A DNA stretch of 64,000 bases from Agrypnia vestita (lineage: Eukaryota; Arthropoda; Insecta; Trichoptera; Phryganeidae): the NCBI GenBank assembly GCA_016648135.1, contig JADDOH010004219.1, forward strand, positions 101,568-165,567. The letters are read 5' to 3'. The translations under genes and the position numbers were made by a program. A model generated the notes under the pieces. The model was not told the DNA's origin. It ran no database searches and worked only from the letters and a program-made list of their open reading frames with translations. This document shows, piece by piece, positions 1 through 12,118 of the stretch; the first letter of the stretch is position 1, and every line of letters begins with the position of its first letter.

Positions 1-1806
1 TAAAAAAGAGTTAAAATCATAAGAAATGCATATGTTACAGTGAATCTGTTTTTCTATTGAGTCCATCATTCACTGGCATTTTAGAGAAATTATATTCAAG
101 GTCATTATTATCATATTCAAAGAGTTTTTCACCAATAGAAATGAATACAATATTTTAACTTCTACTTACTAGTGAATTTATTGGTTTCCGAACTGTCAAA
201 AATTAAATTTGACAAGTCTGAAATCCGTTTCCGTAAAAATCTATGCTTTTAAACGAACTTTTATTTATCCAAATTGAAACAACCGGGCCTTGAATAACAA
301 TTTAATAAGTCATTGCGTGAACAAGGTTCTTACTGCATTATTAATTTCTTCTGTGCAAATCAACATTATGTAGGTAACGGATATTATTAAAATAGTCATT
401 TTGAAGTGTTGAAAGTTGAAAGTTTCGGCTGCACCAATTCTTCATTATATGATTTTATAACAAGATTCTAATGGCACATGGACCTTGTTTTTCAAAATTT
501 ATTTTGCGTTTTGTGTCTCATTCTACACTAGTCTAGTCCAAAGTCACCACAAAGCGACAGTATTTCTAATTTTTATCCTTTGAGCGATAGCATATTCTCT
601 ATTCTGTGGCGATAGTTCTGTTTCTCGAACTGTCACACTTCTGGACTGGATTAGTTTAGGTGGGTAACTAAAACGTAATATATTTTTAAAATTTTAATCG
701 CGAACACTTACGAAATTCTGATCATCTTATAATTCAAAAGACAGTCGATTAAACTCATAAAAATGATACGGTGTGAGCAAGCTTCACGTCTGTCACCGAC
801 GTCGAGCCGAGTAAGTTTGCGAACTTAAAAACCGCGCACTTTATGTTATACGTCTACCACCCACTTTACACGTGCTTTACACAGCGCAAACAAGAAACGC
901 AAATGACATTAGACACATTTTTGATAAAAAGATAGAAAATTGGAAATGCGGAATAATCTGAATGAATTCAAACGTAAATGATGACTTAGAATCTCTTTGA
1001 CTTTTTGTATTTTTCGCATCGAGTGTTTGTTACTTGACGCACTTTTAAAGGTTCGTTTAAAATTAATAATACCAGGTGTATGTTTATTTATGTTTCTTTA
1101 TTTGTAAGAAATAAACTTTTGTTGTATTGTTATAAAAAAAACATATTTAATAAACTTAATTGACAAAATACATATTCATTAATAAAAAATTTCCCTTAAC
1201 CCCCCAATATTTACATGGTGACATAACCTCGTTTTGTTCCGGCAGTCGTCAGATATCATAAAAAACCCGAGTGCGCGATCTTTCAGCCGACACCTTACTT
1301 CGCGATTCGTATTCGTTTTGCGGTGCCGCTGTCCTATTTTAATTTAGGAGTTAAAATAGGACCGCAAAATGAATAAAAATCGCCTAGTGAAGTGCCGCCT
1401 TTATACTTTCTACGCTTTAAGAATTACGTGTACAAATTGATAGTTTCACCGATATATTGTCTATGCTTTGAGTAATGCGCGCATTCGTGAACAAAATATA
1501 TTTTCACGGATAATGTGTAGTGAATCTGAGAATTCGTTGATTTAGATGTTTTCACTGCCCAGACTCTGCCCGACTGGGAAAAGTACATTTCTACTAGTGA
1601 AAGTATAGTCTCACTAAAAATGCAAATTCGCTGTAACACATACAATGAGGTCGATTTTTGTGCACTCCTTTATTTCCTGTTACTGGATTATGATCTTAAG
1701 AAGGCAAAATAATTATTATAATAATAAATATAGTTTCAAGATAAAACCGTTCAGTTGATAAAAATGGTTGGATAAATATAAGTTTTCATCTGTCACATTT
1801 TTATAG
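1..1806. other. Intronic or upstream DNA of ASS1, no exon recognised
   Basis: This stretch precedes the first ASS1 exon in the window, and that exon has a splice acceptor, so this is most simply intron. I searched for the preceding conserved part of argininosuccinate synthase and did not find it. A degenerate copy of the short MITE family described at 23577 lies at about 185-291. A 12-bp inverted repeat (GTCCTATTTTAA and its complement) lies at about 1330-1362. The rest is AT-rich with no supported gene. Confidence 0.6.
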
Positions 1807-4800
1807 GTCATAGCGCCATGGAGAGAGGAAGAGTTCTTCAGTAGATTCCTCGGTAGACAGGACCTGATGCGCTATGCAGAGCAGCACGGTATTCCTGTTC
1901 CTGTAACTCCCAAAGAACCTTGGTCCATGGATGCCAATATCATGCATGTCAGGTAATTCAACCATCACTAAATTAACCAGACTTTTGAGTTTAACCCTCC
2001 TGTACAGTTTGCACATACTACTTTTATTAAATTCTGATAATTCTTGTTTTACTGTCATCCTAATCACAACGAGCCAGAATTGACAGGTTATCTTGAATGT
2101 TTTTTTTATTTTCAGCTATGAATCTGGAATTTTGGAAAATCCAGCCAGACCACCACCGGAAAACTTATACCAGATGACGAGAGATCCTTCCAAGGCTCCT
2201 GATAAGCCAGCAGTGTTCGAAATCAAATTTGTCAATGGTAATTCAACACATAATTTACTATCAATTACTATAGATAAATCGTACAATAAGGGTATACTTC
2301 GCTTTGGGCAGGTTATGTTTCATACCACCACTGTGAAATGAATATCGTCCTAAAGCGAATAATAAATACCCATTTCTTCATCATAGCTCTAAATCTTAAG
2401 TTAAGTATTACTCTACAGTTTATTGCTACGCTAACCTTAGAAAATTCCATTATGTATATGTTCATTATCTGCTTATGTAAAATAATACTTTCTTTAAATA
2501 AGATACATAACAAAAAATTGTTGTCTCCTTGACTGATATATATAATATAAATTTTCATTGCGTCATAAAGCGGATAGTAGTGAGCTGTCACATAATTTCA
2601 ATTGCACAAAAATGATGGTTAAAGTTTTGATCTTTTGTCACAATATGATGACCTATTTTTAAGATGGAGTGACAACGTCCTCAAAGATATCTCTGCCTTA
2701 GAGCTTCGAAACTGGAGAGAGCTGGCACTAGACCGAGATGAGTGGAGGAAAATTATTGAGGAGGCCAAGACCCACCAAGGGTTGAAGTGCCAAGAATGAT
2801 GATGATGACCTACTTATTTTTCATTCAGTCCGTACCAATCTACACATGGCCCGCTGTTACAAAATATACAAATTGAACATTTGTACCTAAAGAAAATGTA
2901 AAACTAAAAATTGTTTTTTTTTTAATATAGCCCACAGTTGCTATTGTGCATTTGTATACAGTACAGTTTTACTATACATAATATGAAATATGTATCATTT
3001 TTGTCTTATATCATAATAACATAAATCTTATATCATTATCATAATAACATAAATCTTATATCATTATCATATGATGATAAGTCACAAAGAGCAAAGAAAA
3101 CTCAAAGCGAAACATTTGTATGTATTTGTGTTTGTCATCTTTGTTTATTATATTTTAAATTAATCTTAATTTGCAGGCTTACCAACGGTCCTATATTTGC
3201 CGTCTGAAGGGAGTGATTTATTGGAAGTGACAGATCCTTTGCACATGGTAGAAAGGCTAAACAAGTTGGGAGGGGACCATGGAGTGGGGAGAATAGACAT
3301 TGTTGAAAACAGATTCATAGGACTCAAGGCATGAATTAAATACTACAGTAGAACCTCGTTAATTCGAAATTCAAGGTACAAAAAAACGTGATGCAATTGC
3401 GAGAATTGTCAAAAAACACAAAACTTATGAAAAAGCCACTAATTTTGTAAAAAAAGTCTGTATTTTTCATATTTCAAGAAATCATTTCGAAAACCCAATA
3501 TTTATTACGCTAATAGAAATATCGCAACATTTCTATTACTTAAGTATCCAATATTGACATATTTGTTGTTCTCACCTGGGAAAAAGTTTAAATATTTTCT
3601 CAATTTTGTCAAATTTAAAAAAAATTCATTGATTTATGGCGCAAGAGGCTAAAAATTATTTCGAATTACCTGGGTTTTAGAACGCGCGGGTTTTAAAAAT
3701 TTCGAATTACGGTGATATTTTTGAATTATCGGGGTTTTACTGAATTACAATTTTTATTTAGTCAATAGAAATAATGGACTGCAATGTATATTAGTATTTA
3801 TTGTCGGCAGATAAATATTTTTTACCGCTGTGAATGATCTCATTTTTTTGATCCATAATTCCATAATTTTCAGTCCCGCGGCATATATGAAACTCCGGCA
3901 GGGACCATCCTTCATGTGGCACATCTCGACCTGGAGACGTACAGCTTAGATAAAGAAGTACTTAGGTATAGTATTCTTACATTGTCATTTCATATTCGTC
4001 AATATTTTATACTTTAACAGCTACTTGATAAGTCTACATTTTCATGTCAAAATTACAGAGCTTCAAAATGGTTTATATTAGGTTTTTCTTACTATAAAAT
4101 CACTTAGCTCATAATATTATATATACGTCAAATGACCCAGATAAATGATAATGACCAAACTGCTGTCAACTTTCATGTTATCATTTGTTCTGATCCCTGT
4201 AGGGGCTAGAGTTGTTTTTGCATTGTATTCTGAAAATATCACCTTCCAGTCCTTAAAAATGGAAAAGAGAAAATAGATTTCTGTGTACTTCTTAGTATGT
4301 CAAATACTCATGATGATCTTTTAATTGTGTGAAAATATATGCTGTGTTATCTCTATAAATGTATATTTTACTACTCACATTTCGAGAATATCAAAATCTC
4401 TCATCGACAGGTGAAGTATTAAACTGACTTTAATCAAATTTAGAAAACTGACAAAATGAGCCGGAGTTACTGGTGTAAAAAGATAGTTGTAACGGAAATA
4501 TTGAGAGGAGAGGAGAAGAGCTGGTGAAAGTATGTAATATTGTTAAGCAAATTAATACATAAATTAAAATTTCTTTTAATTTATAAATTTTCAAAATTAT
4601 TCACATTATGTATAAACTTTACGAGCGATGGGGTGGAGTAGTTTAATGGTAGATATATGAATGAAAAGAATGACTATTATCCATGATGTGGTGTTGCAGA
4701 TTCTCAAAGAAAGACAATTTTGAGGTTTCCCAAAACTTACCCAACCAACTGCTATCTGCTTCTTGTCTTTAAACAACTTTTCCTTTGTTGAACACTATGG

Positions 4801-6103
4801 CTTGGCCAAGGTATTCATTGACTCACAAAGACTTCACATTTTATTTACACAGAATTTTCTAAATAGATAGAATTTTCCGTTGACAAGAAAATTTTCTTAA
4901 AATTTAAGAAACTTTTTCAATAGGTTTTTTATTTTGATTTCAGACTGAAGAAATTGTACCAGGATCGCATGTCAGACTTCGTATATAATGGATTTTGGTT
5001 CTCCCCGGAGGCCTACTTCGCCAGGCACTGTCTAGAACACTCACAAGACGGTGTCACCGGACATGTTAAAATTAAACTTTGCAAAGGAAACAGTAAGATT
5101 TTTATGTGTAATTTTCTTAGCTGTTCTGCAGTGTGCTTCTGACCTCTCTATTACAAAATAATACAGTAGAACCTCGTTGATTCAAAATTCAAGCGACCCA
5201 AAAGAACCCCGAGTTAATTCGAAGTTTCAAAAACACAAAAAAAAAATTGCGATGCGATCGCGAAATTTACCACAAATCGTAAAACTCGTGAAAAAAGACA
5301 TCAATTTTGTGAAAGATGTCTGTATTTTTGCATATTTCAAGAAATCATTTCAAAAACACAATATTTATTACGCCAATACGAAGATCGCTACATTTATATT
5401 ACTAAAGTATCCGATATATTGACGTATTTGTTGTTCTCACTTGCGAAAAAAATCGAAGTATTTTTTTCAATTTTGTAAATTTTCAAAAAAAATTAAATTA
5501 TGTGAACTTAAATATATTGATCTATGGTGTAAGGGGCTAAAATACCGGGGTAAATCTACTACGAAATTAACATTTTGTGACTATAAGGTTTAAAAATTTT
5601 TAAATTATCAGGGTTCGAACAAACATTGTTTTTTTTATTTTTTTATTTCATTGTTTTTTAATATGATTACACATATAATTTTATATTACAATTATATACA
5701 TATTCATTACTATATTTTGATGTTTTTTAATAGATGGCTATAAAAATCTTGAAATTTCATACCTCGTGTATGAATGTTCATACCCCGACTTATGTTATCC
5801 TTACTGGTCCTACCTATATAGTAACTTTGGGATTATTACTGTACTTTCATTCCAGCAATTAATTTCATTGTATAAAATTTGACATAACGAATTAATTCCC
5901 GTTTATCAATTTATTTTTCGTTTATTCCAGTTATCATCCTCGGCAGAAGTAGCGACATATCACTTTACGATGAGAATCTGGTCAGCATGGACCAGCACGG
6001 TGGGTTGCGACCGGATCACGCCACAGGATTTATAAATGTTCATGCCATCCGTCTCAAGGAGTTTGCGAGATTCACACAACAGAGGGCTTCGAAATTATCA
6101 TAA
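1807..6103 (+). CDS. ASS1: Argininosuccinate synthase, C-terminal part (six exons, 5' end outside window)
   Basis: Joins citrulline and aspartate to argininosuccinate using ATP, in the cytosol. Exons: 1807-1952, 2116-2237, 3177-3328, 3874-3965, 4944-5092, 5931-6103 (TAA at 6101). They total 834 nt, 277 residues, about two thirds of a usual ~410-residue enzyme. The protein opens with [10 protein letters not shown] and runs through [56 protein letters not shown] and [17 protein letters not shown], colinear with animal ASS. Phases agree at every junction. Donors are GT except after 3328, where GC is used (AAG then gcatga); reading on instead hits TGA at once. Introns carry a non-LTR 3' end (2662) and two Tigger/pogo copies (3346, 5164). 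A possible poly(A) signal ATTAAA is at 6283-6288. Identity is firm; the N-terminal ATP-binding part is not in this window. Confidence 0.97.
2662..2808 (+). mobile_element. 3' end of a non-LTR retrotransposon
   Basis: An open stretch reads [18 protein letters not shown], then [14 protein letters not shown], then a stop at 2797-2799. This is the C-terminal pattern of many insect non-LTR ORF2 proteins (W-x-D, W-x(2)-A, DR-x(2)-WR). It is followed by a short ATGATGATGA tail, as expected of elements ending in short tandem repeats. It lies in sense orientation in ASS1 intron 2 and is heavily 5'-truncated. The clade (RTE or a relative) is inference. Confidence 0.75.
3000..3075. repeat. Short direct repeat, unit about 33 bp
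   Basis: The phrase ATAATAACATAAATCTTATA occurs twice in a row, with a partial unit beside it, in ASS1 intron 2. It looks like a small local minisatellite. Confidence 0.7.
3346..3742. mobile_element. Tigger/pogo-type MITE (397 bp) in the GC-AG intron
   Basis: The left end is CAGTAGAACCTCGTTAATTC and the right end, read inverted, is CAGTAAAACCCCGATAATTC, which are pogo/Tigger-style terminal inverted repeats. TA precedes the left end at 3344-3345; the right flank has decayed to AA. The interior has no ORF. Relatives occur at 5164, 30540, 36496, 44805 and about 60850. The element begins 17 nt downstream of the GC donor of ASS1 intron 3, and without it the intron would be about 148 nt. Confidence 0.85.
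5164..5625. mobile_element. Degenerate Tigger/pogo-type MITE
   Basis: Begins CAGTAGAACCTCGTTGATTC after TA at 5162-5163 and aligns along its length with the 3346 copy. It shares the phrases around TTGTTGTTCTCACTTGCG and ATATTTATTACGCCAATA. The right terminus has decayed (AATTATCAGGGTTCG without the final ACTG). It sits in ASS1 intron 5, just after the donor at 5093. Confidence 0.8.
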
Positions 6104-6520
6104 AGACTTGATAACTTAAATACATTAATAACTTTTGTGAAATATCCTGTTTAGCATCTTTCATATATTTCCAAAAATTAAAAACAGATAAAAATAAGTT
6201 GACTTTAAAATATTTTTGTAATGTACCAGGTATACTCCCATGCAGTTATAGGATTTAACCTCACTCCTTTCCCTAGCCTGTATATTAAAGTGCCTTTTCA
6301 ACTCTATAAAGATTAATATTCAGTGGAGCTTTGTACGGCGAACATCCCATATGACAAATTATTCATACCACAAACACAGAATCACCAAAGCATTTTTCTC
6401 CAGAGGTACTAAGTTCTGAATACAGAGCTTTTAAGGCATACCTAAACCTTTAAATCATCTAAGTATTAACTCTGAATTGAAGCTAAGTTCGCAATACACC
6501 ATTAGACTCATAGAAAAAGC
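6104..6520. other. ASS1 3' UTR and intergenic DNA
   Basis: AT-rich sequence after the ASS1 stop, with a candidate ATTAAA signal at 6283-6288. I see no other supported feature. Confidence 0.5.
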
Positions 6521-6537
6521 TTAGTGTGAAGTGTCAG

Positions 6538-6960
6538 TCAGGAAGTAGAACTCTGTCTGGGAAACTTGTGGCCATCCTGTGTTCAAGGAGAAGAACCTGA
6601 TAATGGAACCCAAGTCGTCAAGGACATTGTGGCAATAGCTAAGATGTGGAGGAGTTAATAGAAGAACATGAAGTGCAGCTAACCAAGGAAGAACCGAAGG
6701 AGATGCACGAACAAGTGTGTGGGATAACTGATAAAAATGTTTTCTCAGAGGAAAAGAAAGGAGAAACAATTAATAAAGATCCAATGCCTTCAGCAACTAT
6801 CAAGGACTGGAGTTGGAGTGTGGTACCTCAACACAACTGAATTGAACAGAATGGGGGGCCAATACAATGACGCAGTGCTTCACTATTGATTAACCTTTAT
6901 TTTCTGAACATGAAAAATGTGTAAGCATGAACCTGTAACCATGAAGAAGAACCAATAGTG
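6538..6960 (+). pseudogene. Fossil Tigger-type DDE transposase, C-terminal region
   Basis: One frame reads LCLGNLWPSCVQGEEPDNG and VVKDIVAIAK. After a frameshift near 6640 it continues DVEELIEEHEVQLTKEE and later DWSWSVV. In Tigger/jerky transposases the same order is seen: a W-K-x-LWP motif, a gap, a DVEELIEEH-x-E-LT-x-EEL motif, then an I-x-x-x-W block. Stops and frameshifts show it is dead. No full DDE domain or TIR pair is visible around it. Family assignment rests on motif recall rather than a search. Confidence 0.7.
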
Positions 6961-7940
6961 TATGTATGTAAACAGTGGCTGTTAAAGAGGGTCAGACCTT
7001 GTTTCGTACCACAAACTGGTTACAAATGAGTGAAGTGTGTGGTACCAAGCCCCACTGTATTATTAATTCATACAAAATAACTGATTTATTAAAAATTACA
7101 CACACTATTATACTACAAAAATTTTATTTTTATTTTTAAAGGTAGGGATTGTGACAGTTCAACATAGCAAGCCAAAAATGAAACATTTTGATCATATTTG
7201 TCACTGCATAATTATTGCAGTGTCAGAAGATTCCAAAGATATTCCGAAGAATTCCAAAAGATAACAAATTAGTGCTTGAAATTTTGTTTAATTTGTCAGC
7301 AGTAACATTGTTAGTAATATGTATTACTCGCGACATATTAAATTCATTATTTAATCAAGTCTATTGTGACACATGTTTCAAAATTTGAAGTGTCAGCTGG
7401 AACAACGTTGCGAGTAACAAACCTGAATGCGAGTTATCCATGAAATAATATTCTATGCGATGTTCATTTTGCAAAATTTATCATACATTTTATCGAACTA
7501 CATAGTTTTGTTGCATACTTCTTACAATTTTTAAACTAATACTAAAGTAAAAATAGCAAAACTAAGCTTGCGGCGTCTTCAGTTAGTGCTTCACTGTCTT
7601 GCATTTAAATGCAATCAAAATTTAAAAAAGCTAATTAATACCTATATATTTATTGATTAGTATATACAAGTAAAGAAAATGTATGTGCATTTATTTATTA
7701 TTGAATTTTGCCACACTAGGTAGGTACCGTATATCTACATACACATTTTTATTTAGAAAATGTGTTTGGTCTGTGTGTAAAAAAATATGACGTTTGAAAT
7801 CACTTCGGGTCAGTTGACCGATGACGTTCGGTCATCCCAGCGTCATCGATACATCATGATACTCAATAAGCTCAATATGTAATTATATATTTCATAAATA
7901 TGTACAAAATATAAATAAATATAAAAAATCGATTTGTTTT
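6961..7940. other. Intergenic DNA
   Basis: AT-rich DNA between the transposase fossil and the 3' end of the minus-strand zinc-finger gene. I see nothing I can name. Confidence 0.5.
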
Positions 7941-8087
7941 AAATTTTTTATTTCATCTTATAAATATACAATATCGTTTGATATTAATTTGTTCATACAA
8001 ATATACAAATAATTTCAGACATCTATACACATCACCGGATAATATTGCTAACTACATACTTGACTAATTTGTAAAATTCACAACTCA

Positions 8088-11000
8088 TCACGTTTCGGCG
8101 TGCTCCTCAACATTGGAATGATTTAGATTAGAAAATTCTTCATCATCAAGAACATAAAACACTTGTCCGTTATCATCGGTGAAGACTTGAACTCCATTAA
8201 ACGAAGAAGGATCTAGCGTAGTCTCATCTCCATTCGAGTCCTCTCCTTCTTCTATGATAATGTAACTTTCATCTTCGTCATCTTGTAAAGTTTCTAGGCC
8301 CAGATTATTAAGAACGTTCATTGATACGACTGAATTTGTATTTGTGCTATTTTCTCCTAGAATATTAATAACGTCCACTTTCTTGTGAGTTGGAATCAGT
8401 CTCGTAAATTTAGGTGTCACTTTGTTACTCTTTGGAGTTTTCGGCGTCGGGTCGGGCATACTCGTTGACAGCAAGAGACGGTCGCGGATCTCCGCCGGTC
8501 CCAGACTGTGTTTGTCGTGCATCTTCAAGTGTCTCATTAACTTCACCCGGGTCGGGAACCCTTTGCCGCAAACATCGCAAATGTACGGTTTGAAGTTGGT
8601 ATGCGTGCGCATGTGGATCGTCAAGTGTCCAGATTCGTAAAAAGCTTTGTTACATTCTGTACAATTAAATCTTTTTGTTTTGAAATGATAGAGAAGATGT
8701 CGCCTCCTTTCGGCATTGCTGTAAAAAGCTTTGGTGCAAAAGTTACACGGGAATCTACGCACACCGGAGTGCGATTGCTCGTGTCGTTTCAGTTGTGTAC
8801 TTGAAAACAATGCTTTGCCACATACTTTGCAGCAATATTTTGTCCCTTCTGTGTGACGTTTTTTATGCATCTTCAAGGTAACGATGTTAGAGAACTTTTT
8901 ATTGCAAGTGGTGCACACCAGAGGAGTCGTGAGCTCGTGCATTCTCTCGTGATATTGCAACTCTTGTTTCTTTTTGTAAGTTTTACCGCAGTAGACGCAC
9001 GAATAGTTGTTTGATTCTACTTTGGTGTGGTTTACCGAGTGGTCCATCAACTTCTCCAACAAACTGAATGATTTGTAACAAATGACACACACGAAAGGTC
9101 TTATCGCCGAATGTTTCCTCTGGTGCACGATGAAGAAATACCTGTCATTGAATCTTTCTCCGCAGAACTCACATTTGAACATCGGCCCATTTTGAACTGC
9201 ACCCACTGAGGGGTTTAAACCACAACTGAAATGGGATTCAGAATGCTTCAAGAGAATGTTCATATCACATTCTCTGAATTCCGTGAGACAGAGATGACAC
9301 ATGTATGTCCTGAACTTGAGGAGTTCATTTTCCGATTTTCCTTCCACCATTTGTGAATGATCACTCGGATTAATTTCGATGGAAGAAATCTTAGTGATCC
9401 TCGGTGCAATCTCTTCTTGACAGAGTGCCTTGGTGTAGCTTTCTCGTTCCTCAGCCGGCATCCTGGCAAATATAATATCCGGTGTTTCATCATTAGCGTC
9501 AAACTTTACATTATTCGAGACATACGGTTCTTCTTTGGGAAGGAAATCTAATAAATTTTCCTCTCCCATTGCAGGTAAGTCTACAGTGGACGCTACCTGA
9601 ATTGCGGAATTATCACAGATAGTTTTGTTACAAATTATATCATCAATATCATTCTTCACAAAAGTGACCCCCCTACTGGCCAACTTCTTCATCAACCTAT
9701 CAGGGTCGATATCTGCTTCAATTTCATTTCTCTCGTTCTTATCTTTTATAATCTTAATTTCTTCCTTCAGCTTCTTGAAATCGATGCACTGTGAGCTCTT
9801 CAGAAACTTTGTTATGTCATCAAAGCCATTTTGACAACCGTCTTCGTCATTATCCAATACCTGAAAGATGTCCTGCAACGCCTCGTTGTTATCCGGATTA
9901 TTGTCAGAGAAAGAGATATTATAAATCTTTGTGTCGTTCACATTGTCGTGCAGCTTTATGTTGAAAGCACTGTCTGTTATATTATCACCGTTTGACAAGA
10001 CAGAACTCAATTCCTTGGAAAGTAAATTTGTTTGTTGCGAGTCCACAATGCCTTCCTCAGAGAGAGATATGGACATGTAATTATCAGAATTTTTGTAAAC
10101 ATCAGTGTCTTCAGCGATGCTGGAGTAACTGACATTATTAACGAGTAAGTCTGAGTTTGATATTCCGGAAACAAGATGATCTTTAAACAATGAGCTGAGA
10201 GAATTAGCCACACCATCTTCTTCGTGGTTCTTTTGTTCCTTGATAGAGTTCACTTTATATTTGAGATAAGACACTTTCGGAGACTTCTCTTTGTCTTTGG
10301 TTTTGGGAGATACATGCGACCTCACCGCACTAGAAGTGCCGGGAATCGTGTTGATGTAGTTGCTGTCTGTCTCATTAGGGTCCACACCAATGCACTGACA
10401 GAGCAAGTAGTAAGAGTTTTCAATTTGTTCTCTGAACTTGACAAATTTCTCAACTTTGTCACAACAGGTTTGACAAACCAATCCCGGTAGACCATCGTCA
10501 GGTAAAATCTAAAAAGAGAAAATAAATTAATGATTCTAATTTTGTATTAAATATTTTGAAAACAGTGTTTCTCATAGCTGGTAGAAAAAACTTCAGTGGA
10601 GTCTTCTTCATTCAATTTTGAATAGAAAATAATTTTTGCACTTCAGGTGAAAGGTCGACAGTACAAAGATAAGGGACATCAAAGCTTACATTTTTATTTT
10701 CAAAATTTTCGGGTTATCTCATGTAAAACATTAAACAGGTTCATTGTGTTAAAAATTCAGTAACCCAAGTAACCATTCAGTAACCCAAGTAACCATGTTC
10801 CAAAATTTTCTCAGTATATCCGGGAATCGTGCTCGTTAAAACCAAGAGCGATTGCACGGTTATATGCGAAAATCAAAATCATTTTACAGTTTTGGTCTCC
10901 TTATATCTAAGTTTGTTATAACCATGTTTTAGCTGTATATAATACTCTGATATATTTTGCCATGCATTATAACTTTACATGATTTTACATTACGTTATGC

Positions 11001-11820
11001 ATTTGTAGTGGCTATGACATTGGCTTCTCATACCGGGAGTGACGGATTTGATTCCTGGTGAGGCCAAAAATACATACATCTATGTGACTTTTCTCAAGTT
11101 TAGTAGTTTTTTAATGAGTTTCGCTACTGTAATTAAGTTTTATGGGCTATTGTAGTGTTAAAATTTAAATAAAAAACACCATATTCTGAAATGAAATCAG
11201 CATTCAATTTCTTATTTCCTCATTATGTAGTTACAAGTGTGAATGTTAAAATAAGCATACGCAAACAAGATGCCACATTAACCAGGATGCGATTAATGTA
11301 ATCTCTTACAATTAAATGTTGAGAGGGAGAAAAGAGGAATAAAGAATGTAAAAATAAAAATCTTTGTAAGGGGATAATAATTGTATTTGAACAGTCTAAA
11401 ACATACAGTATTTATACGGTAATTGTTCACTACAAATGGACAATGATGTTATACATAAAGAAAAAAACGAGTAATGTTTAGTTATTTTACATTTCAAAAA
11501 TTGCTTTTACTCTAGTATAGTATGATTGTTGTATTTAGCATTTTTGTTTTTATAGTAATCAATAGGCGGCGTCATCCTAATATGGTAATTACAAACTTGC
11601 ATGGCCATATTTTAATGTAATCATTGTAATGTATGGAGTTATAACAAACTATAACCTAGGAAAGCCGTACCTGAACGGACGCGAGGGACAGGATGCGCTC
11701 ACTCAGCTCTGATCGCTTACTGCTGTCGTAGATACTCGTCATCACCCCATGCTGGCTTAAGCAAAGACGGCATACGTTCTCAAAGTCGATATCCAATATT
11801 ATATCCAGTAACTTAGCCAT
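8088..11820 (-). CDS. ZAD-domain C2H2 zinc-finger protein, nine fingers (856 residues)
   Basis: Probable nuclear DNA-binding regulator of the arthropod ZAD family. Exon 1 is 11671-11820 (ATG at 11818-11820, 50 codons). Exon 2 is 8088-10508 (stop TGA at 8088-8090). Donor CAG/gtacgg, acceptor tttttag, phase 0. The N-terminus is a ZAD dimerisation domain with Cys pairs VCRLC (17/20) and VCQTC (62/65); the intron splits it. An acidic, Ser/Asn-rich linker follows, then nine C2H2 fingers at about residues 450-713, from YMCHLC to YICDVCGKGF. Linkers are partly TGE/K-like. The tail is acidic (DDEDESYIIIEEGEDSNGDE). An in-frame upstream TTG is not needed, since the ATG at 11820 gives a normal ZAD. A minus-strand AATAAA lies at 7947-7952. 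A tandem relative lies at 17286. I cannot name an orthologue. Confidence 0.93.
10999..11100 (+). mobile_element. Candidate tRNA-derived SINE fragment
   Basis: The stretch from GTAGTGGCTATGACATTGG to GGATTTGATTCCTGGTGAGG resembles the A-box and B-box spacing of a tRNA promoter. It is followed by unrelated AT-rich sequence, as in tRNA-derived SINEs. It lies in the intron of the zinc-finger gene. It cannot fold as an intact tRNA in my reading, so I do not call a tRNA gene. A similar unit on the minus strand is near 44700. Confidence 0.4.
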
Positions 11821-11859
11821 GAACACCAAATGACAGAAGGAACGAGTCACAAAAGCCAA

Positions 11860-12118
11860 AACGTCAACAAAATGTTTGGCTTTGTCTTCTTCTTTTATTT
11901 ATCAATAGACAAAATACAACGCAGTGTGACATAAACAATAAACTTTTTATTTTTAGGTTAATTTAAGACTACTTTTGCTATGCACTTGTGACCGCTGCAC
12001 GGCCACGACCACCGTTTCCATTTCGATCGCTTTTCATAGATAGTGCACTGATACTGCAATGTCAACCGCTACGCAGCCATGGTCGGTTTTTCCGTAAAAC
12101 TTATTTTTCAATATTATT
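11860..12118. other. Upstream region of the first zinc-finger gene
   Basis: Putative promoter side of the minus-strand ZAD gene. I recognise no specific element; it ends at the 3' boundary of a Penelope-like element. Confidence 0.4.

Noticed and set aside
3301..3336. Premature stop in ASS1 (reading through 3328 into GCA TGA)
   Set aside because: The next exon at 3874 continues the conserved protein exactly, so a GC donor is a better explanation than a truncated enzyme.
10999..11100. Intact tRNA gene
   Set aside because: A- and B-box-like sequences only; no acceptable cloverleaf seen, so called as a SINE candidate.
11656..11859. Earlier start for the first ZAD gene at a TTG (11859)
   Set aside because: Not an ATG; the in-frame ATG at 11820 gives a normal ZAD N-terminus.
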